Assembly (NCBI GenBank): GCA_938005315.1
Contig: CALLOB010000074.1
Span: 1-43,099, forward strand
Reading direction: 5' to 3'
Length of the DNA stretch: 43,099 nucleotides
Source of the DNA: an uncultured Phycisphaerae bacterium
GTDB lineage: Bacteria > Planctomycetota > Phycisphaerae > UBA1845 > PWPN01
Below, piece by piece: positions 6,936 through 14,844 of this stretch (the stretch's first letter is position 1; each line of letters begins with the position of its first letter). Below the pieces are notes generated by a model. That model worked only from the letters and a program-made list of their open reading frames with translations, searched no databases and had not been told where the DNA came from. The translations under genes and the position numbers were made by a program.

Positions 6936-9038
6936 CTATGTTGCTGCGCGTCGCGGGCGCAGGCCGACCAGCAGGGCCAGGCCCAGGAGGAAGCATGCCA
7001 TCCCCGGCACCAGGACGTGCGGCGGCAGGCGGGTGGCGGCGGGGTCGTCGACGAGCCCCAGGCGTCGGGCGAGCGAGGGGGCGTGGGTCACGACGCCCAG
7101 CAGCAGGCCGTTGTGCATCGCGTGCAGAAGCATGGCCGGCAGGATGGAGCCGCTCTGAAGCACCAGGTACGCCAGTATCACACCGATCCCGAAGGTCACC
7201 ACCAGGCGTTCGAAGGCGAAGTGGTAGACCGCGAAAATCACCGCCGTGCCGAGGATACCCGCCCAGCGGCTGCGGCCGGCGCTCAGGCCGCTGAGCACGA
7301 AGCCGCGGAACAGCCATTCCTCGCCGACCGCCGGGGCCGCGGCCAGCAGCAGGACCAGCATCCACAGCGGGCGGGCGGCCAGTTCCTGCTGCATTCGCCG
7401 GCCGGCCTCGATCAGGGACTCGCTCGCGGGCATCCATGCGGCCACCTGCGCCGCCGGCACCCAGCACGAGGCCCCCAGCAGCAGGGCCGCCAGCCAGGCG
7501 CGCTTCGGGGGCATCCGCAGGCCGAAGGTCTCGATCAGGTTCAGCTTGCCGTACGCCGCCACGAGCAGCGGCACCAGCACGAACAGCCCGACGAACTGCA
7601 GCACGGCCAGCCAGGCCAGCATCCGCGTCAGGTCCCCGCCGAACAGGGTGTTCAGTCCGGTGTTGGCGTAGAAGCTCAGCGGGAACAGCACCGCGGCCAG
7701 CAGCAGGGCCGCCGTCCGCGTCGGGCGGGAGCGGGGCTGGAAGTATCGCCGCTGGAACAGCGCCCGGTAGGACCCGGCATCGGAGAAGACCACCGCCTCC
7801 TGCCCGAAAAGCCGCACCGCCACGCCCAGGGCCGCGGCCGCGTACAGCGTCGTGGTCAGCAGCACGACCAGCACCTGAAAGGGGGTGCAGGTCTGCTGAA
7901 AAAGTTCTCGGGCCAGCAGCACCATGTTGGCCACCGGCAGCACCAGCAGCCCGCCGGTCAGCCGGAAGCTCGGCAGCGTCACGATCATCGCCGGCACCAG
8001 GGCCCCCAGGATGACCGGCATGACGTAGTTCTGGGCCTCCTTGAACGTGCGCGCGAAGCTGCACACCGCCACCAGGATGGCCGCGAACAGCAGCGCGAAC
8101 GGGATCATGCACAGCACGATCACCGGCAGGGCGCTCAGCGGGATCTGGATGGGCATGTCCTCGGCGAAGGTGCGGCTCAGGCCGCTGAAGTGGATGGTGG
8201 CCGCCACGCTGGCCACGTTGAGCACCGCCGTGAGGATGCCCACCGTGGCCACGACCAGGAACTTGCCCAGGATGATGTACAGCGTCGGCACCGGCGTGAC
8301 CATGAGCGTCTCGAGCGTGCCGCGCTCGCGTTCGCCGGCGGTCAGGTCGATGGCGGGGTAGACCGAGCCGGTGATGGTCATCAGCACCAGCACGATGGGA
8401 ATGAACTGGGCCAGGGCCCAGCCCCCGCGCTGCCGCTCGGTGGCGGTGGAGACGAACCGGACCTCGATGGGCTCGAGAATCACCCGCACGAAGTCCGCGG
8501 CGGCCTCCGCGCCGGCCTGCGGGCGGATCAGGTCCTCCAGCGACTGCCGGGTGCACTCGCGGCGATACAGGTCGGTCAGCCGGCCGAGCTGCTCCATGGC
8601 CGTGCGGCTGCGGGCATCGACCTCGTTGTAGACGATGGTGATCACGAGCCGCGGCGGACCCGGCGGGACGGGGCCGGCCGGCTGCGTCTCGGCGATCCGC
8701 ACGAAAAGCTGCACCGCGGCGTCGGCGGCGTCCGGCAGCGTCGAACCGACGCGGATGTCGAACGTCGCCCGGACGGCCTCGGCCTCCTCCCTGCGGCTGC
8801 GGGCGGTCTCGATGATCTCGCCGAGCCGCCGGGCCTGGTCGGCGTCCTCCACCTGCACGACGAAGCGCTGGGCGCTCAGCCAGCTCTGCTCGCTCTCGGC
8901 CACACGGATGAAGCCGAGCATCAGCACCGGGTAGAGCACCACGGGGATGACCACCATGGCCGTCAGCGTGCGGCGGTCGCGCAGGATCTCCAGCAGTTCC
9001 TTGCGGTAGATGGACCACACGCGCAGCGGCTGGTTCAT
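6936..9038 (-). CDS. ABC-2 permease fused to CPBP intramembrane protease
   Basis: 700 residues from the ATG at 9038. The N-terminal ~480 residues look like a NatB-type ABC-2 permease: an opening helix, RKELLEILRDRRTL at the cytosolic start, a long extracytoplasmic loop, then GERERGTLETLMVTPV and several membrane segments. The C-terminal ~200 residues are a CPBP (CAAX-protease/bacteriocin-processing) domain with EE-x3-R (EEWLFRG, E573/E574/R578), a conserved FAVYHFAFE (His606) and HAMHN. All catalytic motifs are present, so the protease part may be active. Partner is the ATPase at 9035-9820: its TGA overlaps this ATG in ATGA, with GGAGG ahead, indicating translational coupling. The substrate cannot be read from sequence; Na+/antibiotic/lipopeptide export is the family's usual range. 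Confidence 0.9.
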   Translation of the reverse strand: MNQPLRVWSIYRKELLEILRDRRTLTAMVVIPVVLYPVLMLGFIRVAESEQSWLSAQRFVVQVEDADQARRLGEIIETARSRREEAEAVRATFDIRVGSTLPDAADAAVQLFVRIAETQPAGPVPPGPPRLVITIVYNEVDARSRTAMEQLGRLTDLYRRECTRQSLEDLIRPQAGAEAAADFVRVILEPIEVRFVSTATERQRGGWALAQFIPIVLVLMTITGSVYPAIDLTAGERERGTLETLMVTPVPTLYIILGKFLVVATVGILTAVLNVASVAATIHFSGLSRTFAEDMPIQIPLSALPVIVLCMIPFALLFAAILVAVCSFARTFKEAQNYVMPVILGALVPAMIVTLPSFRLTGGLLVLPVANMVLLARELFQQTCTPFQVLVVLLTTTLYAAAALGVAVRLFGQEAVVFSDAGSYRALFQRRYFQPRSRPTRTAALLLAAVLFPLSFYANTGLNTLFGGDLTRMLAWLAVLQFVGLFVLVPLLVAAYGKLNLIETFGLRMPPKRAWLAALLLGASCWVPAAQVAAWMPASESLIEAGRRMQQELAARPLWMLVLLLAAAPAVGEEWLFRGFVLSGLSAGRSRWAGILGTAVIFAVYHFAFERLVVTFGIGVILAYLVLQSGSILPAMLLHAMHNGLLLGVVTHAPSLARRLGLVDDPAATRLPPHVLVPGMACFLLGLALLVGLRPRRAAT

Positions 9039-9820
9039 CGGCCGGCGTCCTCCGGCCCGCACGGCCCGGCGGCCAGGGCGGGGGCGGCTCCGGGGCCGAC
9101 CAGCCGCAGGAAGGCGTCACTCAGCCGCGCGCAGCCCGTCCGGGCCAGCAGCCCGCCCACCGGGCCCTCGGCGATCAGCCGGCCCTCGTGCAGCAGGCCG
9201 ATGCGGTCGCAGAGCGTCTCGGCCTCGTCCAGGTAGTGGGTGCTCAGCAGGATGGCCTTGCCCTGGTCGCGCTGGTGGCGGATGAACTCCAGGATGACGC
9301 GGTTGGTCAGCACGTCCAGCCCCAGCGTGGGCTCGTCCATGATCAGCACCGGCGGATCGGCGATCAGCGCCCGGGCGATGTTGGTGCGCTGGCGCTGGCC
9401 GGTGGACAGGGCCCCGCAGCGGATGTCCATGAACGATTCCATGCCCAGCCAGCCGCAGAGTTCCGCCACCCGGCGCCGTCCGGTCGCGCGATTCAGGCCG
9501 TGCAGATCGGCGAAGTACGGCAGAAGCTCGCGCGGGCTGAGCCGCTGATACAGGCCGGTGTTGGCCGTCAGAAAGCCGATCAGCTGTTTCGTGCGGTGGG
9601 CTTCCTCGACGACGTCCAGGCCGCCGATCCGGGCCTGCCCGGCGGTGGGTCGAAGCAGACCCGAGAGGATCCGCAGCGTGGTGGTCTTGCCCGCACCGTT
9701 GGGCCCCAGCAGGCCGTAGATCTCGCCGCGTTCCACGCGAAAGCTCACCTGGTCCACGGCCCGTTTCTCGGGTCCGGCGGTGGTGGGAAAGGTCTTGACG
9801 AGATCGATGACCTCGATCAT
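9035..9820 (-). CDS. ABC transporter ATP-binding protein (NatA-like)
   Basis: The 261-residue cytosolic ATPase of the exporter whose permease is the next gene downstream. Walker A GPNGAGKT (39-46), Q-loop region around 83-90, signature LSTGQ (138-142, in place of LSGGQ), Walker B VLIMDEP (158-164), D-loop GLD and switch His195 (STHYLDEAE). The sequence STHYLDEAETLCDRIGLLHEGRLI is typical of the NatA/CcmA branch of exporters. The C-terminal ~25 residues are Ala/Gly/Pro-rich and run into the permease start. A 133-bp gap separates it from the mannosidase gene upstream; no clear promoter was seen there, so read-through is possible. Confidence 0.94.
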   Translation of the reverse strand: MIEVIDLVKTFPTTAGPEKRAVDQVSFRVERGEIYGLLGPNGAGKTTTLRILSGLLRPTAGQARIGGLDVVEEAHRTKQLIGFLTANTGLYQRLSPRELLPYFADLHGLNRATGRRRVAELCGWLGMESFMDIRCGALSTGQRQRTNIARALIADPPVLIMDEPTLGLDVLTNRVILEFIRHQRDQGKAILLSTHYLDEAETLCDRIGLLHEGRLIAEGPVGGLLARTGCARLSDAFLRLVGPGAAPALAAGPCGPEDAGR

Positions 9821-9932
9821 GGCCGGGCCATTGTCACCGCCGGCGGCGCGGCTGGCAAACGGCCGGTGCGGCCGGCGGCATCCCGGCCGGGGCTGCCACT
9901 CTCGCCGCGGCCCCTGTCGCCGCGACGTGTCT

Positions 9933-9959
9933 GTTTTATCGGCCTTATCGGCTTTATCG
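9933..9959 (-). repeat. 9-bp tandem repeat giving three in-frame stops
   Basis: On the minus strand the unit CGATAA(A/G)(G/A)C occurs three times in tandem across the end of the mannosidase gene. Because the period is 9 bp, each unit contributes TAA in the same frame: the true stop (9956-9954) and two reserve stops 9 and 18 bp later. Confidence 0.75.
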
Positions 9960-12506
9960 GCGCGGGCGAAGGCGCGATCGGCGTTCCGCGGACCCGGGCG
10001 GACGAAGCGGCCGTTCGAGGAGATCCGTCTGGATGACCTTGCCGGTCGCGAGGTTGATCCGGAGGGTCTGGACCTCGAAGCCGGCCAGCCGCACGGTCAT
10101 TTTCACACCGGCGAAGGGGATCGACAGCCGCGTGGAGCGGGGTTTGCCGGTCGGCTCGAAGAGTCGCACGATCAGGTCGTTGCCGTCCTCGGCCAGCTTG
10201 ACCGCCGGCACCTGGACGACCTCGTCGCTGAGCATCAGGCCGGGGCGGGGCAGCTTTCCAAGTCCGCTCGGGAAGAATGAAAGGGCGAACGGCCGCTCGT
10301 TGCGGGCCAGGGCCTCGCGGTCGACGGCATCGAGACGCTGACGCTCAGGCCCGGCATTGAACCAGAACCGGAATACCCGTTCGCCCTGGTCGATGCGCGG
10401 CGAATAACGGTCCTGCGGCACGATCGGACGGTCGAAGAAGGGATGGCCGGAGTAGGCCGGCGAGCGCAGCAGCGACAGCCGCAGCACGCCGGAAGAGAAA
10501 TCCGAGCCGTAGGTGCCGTCATTGATGCACGTCAGCGCCCGGCCGGAGGCCCGGTCCACGACCGCGACCCACTTCTGGGCCACGGCCTCGTCGCCGTTGT
10601 CGGGCAGGTCGCCGACGCCGAAGGCCACCTGCCCGAGGTAGCGCGGTTTCGCGGCCCGCACCGGCACGGCCAGCTTGAGCATGCGGTTCTTCTCGTTCCA
10701 GTGGACGCGGGTTTCGACCTCGATCTCGGTGCCGCGGCGGGGGAGCTTGTAGTGCTGGCAGATGAATGAATCGCCGCAGCGCATGAGCACTTCGACGACC
10801 ATGCGGACTTCGCCGTCCTCGATCACCCGCACGGGTGCCAGCCGGGCGGCGCGGACGCCGGCGAAGCGCGCGGCCTGGCGCGGGGACATGAGCTGAAAGG
10901 CGTCCACCTGCGGGCCGAAGCGGCGGCTGAGCATGCCCCAGGGGTCTTCGTTGTCGGCCAGCACCACGGGCTGGAAGGCTCCGGGCCGCAGAACATCCGT
11001 GCCGCGGACGCGGCAGCGATCCACCAGGCCGGTGCGGGTATTGATGACCACTTCCAGGTCGTCGGTCTTCCAGCGGATGCGGGGGCCGGCCGGCGGCGGG
11101 GGCGGGTCGGGCCTGGCCGGGAGGACCTTCATGCGGCAGTCGAAGCGGTTCATCTGGGCCGGAGCCAGTTCGGCCCGGAAGACCACGCGTTTGCGCCAGT
11201 CGAGGTTGAGGTTGCTGAGTTCCTTCTCCACCTGGGTCGGCAGGCGGCGGCCGCGCTGATATACGGTCGGCACGGTCCAGGTCTCGCCCCAGTTCGCGTC
11301 GGCCAGCTGGAACTCGCACTCCACCGTCGCCTGAACGGGATAAGGATGGGGGTTCTGGACCAGGATCGGGATCTCGCCGTCGCGGGCCGGCTTCTGGCCC
11401 CGGGCGAGCGCGAAGAACGCCCGGGCCTTGACCCGCGAGAGGATCTCCAGCCCGTGGTCCAGCAGCCGCAGCGACATCTCCTCGACCGGCTGTATGGACG
11501 AGCCGGGCAGGATGTCGTGGAACTCGCCGGTCAGCAGGTCGCGGCGGGCCTGTTCGAGCTCGGCCCGCGGGTAGGGCATCAGGCCCTGCCCGGCGGCGGC
11601 CACGGCCATCTTCTCGACAGCGTAGAGCTCGTTCTCCAGGCGGCGGTGTCGCTGCTTGATGCGGATCTGGGAGGTGTAGCAGCCCACGCCCCAGGGGTTG
11701 AGGTCGGCCTCGCGGCGCGGCAGGCGGTCGCGGATGCGTTCCAGCTCGCCGAACCAGGCCTGCGGCGTGGAGTGGATGATGCGGAAGTCGCGTGTGTCGC
11801 GGATCAGGCGGCCGATGCGCTGCAGATCCAGCCGCGAAGGCCCGCCCCCGTGGTCGCCGACGCCCCACAGCAGCAGGCTGAACTCGCGGTCCGGGGCGTC
11901 CTTCATCCGGGCGACGATCTTCTCGTCGGCCTTGCCGAGCGGCGAGTTGTACCAGCCGACCACGCGGGAGGCCAGGACTTCCGAGCCGTCGTAGCCGACC
12001 CAGACGAAGTCATTGGACGGCAAGGGGCAGTCGTTCTGATCCGGGCGGCAGAAGAGGTAGGCGTTCGAGCCGCTTTTGGCCAGGATCTGCACCAGCCCGC
12101 GGGTGTGGCCGAAGGGGTCGAAGTTGATGGCCGTGGCGACCTCGACGCCGAACTTCTCGCGGAAGTAGCGTTTGCCGACCAGGGCCTGGCGGACGAACGA
12201 CTCGCCGGAGGGCATGTTGCAGTCCGGCTGCAGGAACCAGCCGCCCATGATGTTCCAGCGGCCGCGGCGCACCAGCCGGACGATCCGGCGGAACAGCTCG
12301 GGCTCGTGCTCCTCCACCCACTGATAGAGGATGGCTTCGTTGTGATTGAACACGAAGCCGTCGAACTCCTCGCACAGATCTGCGGCCGTGCGGAAGGTGG
12401 AGATGGCCGCGGCCACGCCCTCCTCCCATTCCCACAGCCACACCGGGTCGATGTGGGCGTTGCACAGCAGGTGGATGCGGCGGGTCGGGTTAGGGTCGTT
12501 CTTCAA
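9954..12506 (-). CDS. GH38-family alpha-mannosidase-like glycoside hydrolase
   Basis: 850 residues, a normal size for GH38. The N-terminal catalytic domain begins almost at once: HIDPVWLWEWEEG carries the zinc ligands His18 and Asp20; AINFDPFGH holds the likely nucleophile Asp130; WGVGDHGGGP and GEFHDILPGSSI are further family motifs (the last His-Asp also zinc/active site). The rest is the beta-sandwich part of GH38 enzymes. The start is a TTG at 12506 preceded by GAGGAA; no signal peptide is visible, so the enzyme should be cytosolic. It lies 52 bp after the exported Gfo/Idh/MocA oxidoreductase and is probably cotranscribed with it. Family firm; mannose specificity is inferred from the family. 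Confidence 0.92.
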   Translation of the reverse strand: MKNDPNPTRRIHLLCNAHIDPVWLWEWEEGVAAAISTFRTAADLCEEFDGFVFNHNEAILYQWVEEHEPELFRRIVRLVRRGRWNIMGGWFLQPDCNMPSGESFVRQALVGKRYFREKFGVEVATAINFDPFGHTRGLVQILAKSGSNAYLFCRPDQNDCPLPSNDFVWVGYDGSEVLASRVVGWYNSPLGKADEKIVARMKDAPDREFSLLLWGVGDHGGGPSRLDLQRIGRLIRDTRDFRIIHSTPQAWFGELERIRDRLPRREADLNPWGVGCYTSQIRIKQRHRRLENELYAVEKMAVAAAGQGLMPYPRAELEQARRDLLTGEFHDILPGSSIQPVEEMSLRLLDHGLEILSRVKARAFFALARGQKPARDGEIPILVQNPHPYPVQATVECEFQLADANWGETWTVPTVYQRGRRLPTQVEKELSNLNLDWRKRVVFRAELAPAQMNRFDCRMKVLPARPDPPPPPAGPRIRWKTDDLEVVINTRTGLVDRCRVRGTDVLRPGAFQPVVLADNEDPWGMLSRRFGPQVDAFQLMSPRQAARFAGVRAARLAPVRVIEDGEVRMVVEVLMRCGDSFICQHYKLPRRGTEIEVETRVHWNEKNRMLKLAVPVRAAKPRYLGQVAFGVGDLPDNGDEAVAQKWVAVVDRASGRALTCINDGTYGSDFSSGVLRLSLLRSPAYSGHPFFDRPIVPQDRYSPRIDQGERVFRFWFNAGPERQRLDAVDREALARNERPFALSFFPSGLGKLPRPGLMLSDEVVQVPAVKLAEDGNDLIVRLFEPTGKPRSTRLSIPFAGVKMTVRLAGFEVQTLRINLATGKVIQTDLLERPLRPPGSAERRSRLRPRR

Positions 12507-12558
12507 GGTCGTTCCTCGTCAAAAAGGGGTTCACGCGGGGCCGGCGCGGGGCCGCGGT

Positions 12559-13848
12559 TCAGGCCGGCATCTGCCACGGCTCACGGTACGGCCGGGAAGT
12601 CATCGCCTGGGCCTGGTCGTCGTTGATGATCGTCTCGGAGGCCGGATCGAATCGCAGGCGGCGTCCGAGCACGGCCGCGAGGTTGCCCAGATGGCACAGG
12701 ACGGCGCTCTTGTGCCCGTCCTCGATGGTCGCGGCGGGCCGGCCGCGGCCGGCGACGGCCTCGGCGAAGGCGATGGCGTGGGCGTTGGTCATGTCGCCGC
12801 CGGGATGGATCACGGGCCCGCCCTCGCGGGGGTGGAACTCCCAGCGGTCGCGGTTGACGTAGATCCAGCCCTTCTCCCCGCGGATCTGCAGTCCCATGCT
12901 GTTGCGGCCGCAGAAGTCATAGGGCTTCCAGCTGCGCAGCTCCCAGGCGACCGGCACCTGCGGGAAACTGTAATGCACCGTCTGCGTATCCGGCCATTCC
13001 TTGGCGTCGTCGGCCCAGTGGCCGCCGGTCGCGAAGACCTCGGTGGGCAGGTCGAGGTCCATGATGTGGCGGATGGAGTCCAGCCAGTGCGCACCCCAGT
13101 TGCCCATGTCGCCGGTGCCCCAGTCGCGGACGAAGTGCCAGTTGTAGTGATGCAGCTGGGGGTTGTAGGGCCGCATCGGCGCCGGGCCGACCCACATCTC
13201 GTAGTCCAGGGTCTCCGGCGGCGAGGCATCCGGCACGCGCGGCACGAGACCGCGGGTGAAGGTCGCCCAGCCCATGCAGAAATCGACCTTGCCCAGCCCG
13301 CCGGCGGCGACGAACGCGCGCGCCTCGAGGAACTGCGTCCCGCTGCGCTGCTGAGTGCCGACCTGGACGGCCAGGCGCGGGTGGCGGGCGGCGGCGGCGA
13401 CCATCGCCCGGCCGTCGGCGATGTTGTAGGAGGCGGGCTTCTCGACGAACACGTGCTTGCCGGCCTCCAGGGCCATCACGGTCATCAGCGCGTGCCAGTG
13501 GTCGGGAACGGCGACGACGACGGCGTCGATCTCCGGGTCGTCCAGCAGCCGGCGGAAGTCGGTGAGCAGCCGCGGGCGGATCTCGACGCCGCGCTGTTTC
13601 AACTCCTTCATCGCCTGGTCGTGCATCGCGGTGTCGCAGTCGCACAGGGCCGCGATCTCGAAGCGTCCCGAGCCGGTGAACTCCTGGGCCAGCTGCCAGC
13701 CGCGGTTGCGGCAGCCGATGATGCCGACCCGCACGCGCGCGGGGGCGGTCGTCTGAGCCCGGGATCGCGTCGAGGCCGCAAGGGTCAGCGCGGCCGAAGC
13801 CTGCATGAAGCCGCGGCGCGACACGGCCGGCCTGTCGAGTCTTTTCAT
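12559..13848 (-). CDS. Tat-exported Gfo/Idh/MocA oxidoreductase
   Basis: 429 residues from the ATG at 13848 (GGGAGGA upstream). The N-terminus, RPAVSRRGFMQASAALTLAAS, has a twin-arginine motif and a mild hydrophobic stretch, so export of a folded, NAD(P)-loaded enzyme is expected; tatA is in this window. The nucleotide-binding fold follows: VRVGIIGCRNRG, then VVVAVPDHWHA and EKPASYNIADG (the EKP motif of the family). The C-terminal half contains the substrate-binding segment with HYNWHFVRDWGTGDMGNWGAHWLD, typical of the large planctomycete subgroup. Such enzymes oxidise or epimerise sugars, some making 3-keto-glycosides. Own promoter predicted at 13972-14000; the GH38 gene follows 52 bp downstream. 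Confidence 0.93.
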   Translation of the reverse strand: MKRLDRPAVSRRGFMQASAALTLAASTRSRAQTTAPARVRVGIIGCRNRGWQLAQEFTGSGRFEIAALCDCDTAMHDQAMKELKQRGVEIRPRLLTDFRRLLDDPEIDAVVVAVPDHWHALMTVMALEAGKHVFVEKPASYNIADGRAMVAAAARHPRLAVQVGTQQRSGTQFLEARAFVAAGGLGKVDFCMGWATFTRGLVPRVPDASPPETLDYEMWVGPAPMRPYNPQLHHYNWHFVRDWGTGDMGNWGAHWLDSIRHIMDLDLPTEVFATGGHWADDAKEWPDTQTVHYSFPQVPVAWELRSWKPYDFCGRNSMGLQIRGEKGWIYVNRDRWEFHPREGGPVIHPGGDMTNAHAIAFAEAVAGRGRPAATIEDGHKSAVLCHLGNLAAVLGRRLRFDPASETIINDDQAQAMTSRPYREPWQMPA

Positions 13849-13971
13849 CGTCGTCCTCCCGCGGGGCGGGCCGGCCTGCCTCACCGGCCGCAAAGCCCGG
13901 GACCGGCCCCGGCGGTCACAGCCGCACCCACAGCCGCCCCCGCCGCCGATCGGCTCCCCGTCACGGAAGGC

Positions 13972-14000
13972 ATTGTGCGTGAAGGGTTCCGGCGATGCAA
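13972..14000 (-). promoter_or_regulatory. Predicted promoter for oxidoreductase-GH38 genes
   Basis: On the minus strand TTGCAT (14000-13995), 17 nt, CACAAT (13977-13972). It lies in the 211-bp gap after the GT2 gene and would give a leader of about 115 nt. Confidence 0.5.
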
Positions 14001-14059
14001 CCGCCGCGCGAAGAACGGCGGGGCGACGGAAGCCGGGGGCAGCCGCGCGAGCGGTTGGC

Positions 14060-14842
14060 TCAGGTCCGCTGGGAGCAGGTCGCCGGAAGATCGCGGTCCG
14101 CGCCGCCGGCGAGGCCGCCGTAGGTTCCCCGCCAGTAGTGCCAGCGGATGCGGCAGAGATCCGCCAGCATGCCGGGGGTGTGGTGGACCAGCGAGACGCG
14201 GCTGTCCTGGTGGTGGCTCCACTCCACCGGCACCTCCAGGATCCGCAGACCGGACCGCGAGGCCAGGAACAGCAACTCCACGTCGAAGGCGAAGCCGCCG
14301 ACGCGCTGCCGCTCGAACAGCCCGGCGGCGGCGGTGCGGCGGAAGGCCTTGAACCCGCACTGGGTGTCGTGGAAGTCCAGCCCGGCCGTCAGCCGCACGA
14401 GGCGGTTGAAGACCCGGCCGGCGGCCCGGCGGAAGAGCGACTGATGCAGTTTGACGTGGGACGGATCGATGGCCCGCGACCCGATCACGATGTCGTAACG
14501 GCCGGCGGCGATCGGATCGACCAGCCGGGGGGCCTCGGTGATCGGGGCCGAGAGGTCCACGTCGGTGAACAGCACGATCTCCCCGCCGGCCGCCCGGAAG
14601 CCGGTGCGCACCGCGGCACCCTTGCCGAGGTTGCGTTCGTGCCGCAGCAGGCGGACCGCCGGCCCCTGTGCCGGGAAGGACTCGACGATCGCGGCGGTCG
14701 CGTCGGCGGATCCGTCATCGACGACGATGATCTCGACCGGCCGGTCCCACGCGGCGGCGAAGGCCCCGATGGATTCCAGGCAGCGGCCGATGTGCGCCGC
14801 CTCGTTATAGGCCGGGACGACGATGGATACCGATTCGGGCAT
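14060..14842 (-). CDS. GT2 glycosyltransferase, polyprenyl-phosphate sugar synthase type
   Basis: 260 residues from the ATG at 14842. A GT-A fold enzyme: SIVVPAYNEAAHIGRCL at the start, VDDGSADAT (42-49), RNLGKGAAVRTG, FTDVDLSAP with the metal-binding DVD (94-96), IGSRAI and DTQCGFKAFR. This set of motifs is that of ALG5/DPM1-like enzymes, which move glucose or mannose from a nucleotide sugar to a lipid phosphate carrier at the cytosolic membrane face. No transmembrane helices are seen. It starts 2 nt after the YfhO-like gene ends, so the two are cotranscribed. In Bacillus the comparable pair CsbB-YfhO glycosylates a cell-surface polymer; here the acceptor is unknown. Confidence 0.92.
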   Translation of the reverse strand: MPESVSIVVPAYNEAAHIGRCLESIGAFAAAWDRPVEIIVVDDGSADATAAIVESFPAQGPAVRLLRHERNLGKGAAVRTGFRAAGGEIVLFTDVDLSAPITEAPRLVDPIAAGRYDIVIGSRAIDPSHVKLHQSLFRRAAGRVFNRLVRLTAGLDFHDTQCGFKAFRRTAAAGLFERQRVGGFAFDVELLFLASRSGLRILEVPVEWSHHQDSRVSLVHHTPGMLADLCRIRWHYWRGTYGGLAGGADRDLPATCSQRT

Positions 14843-14844
14843 GC

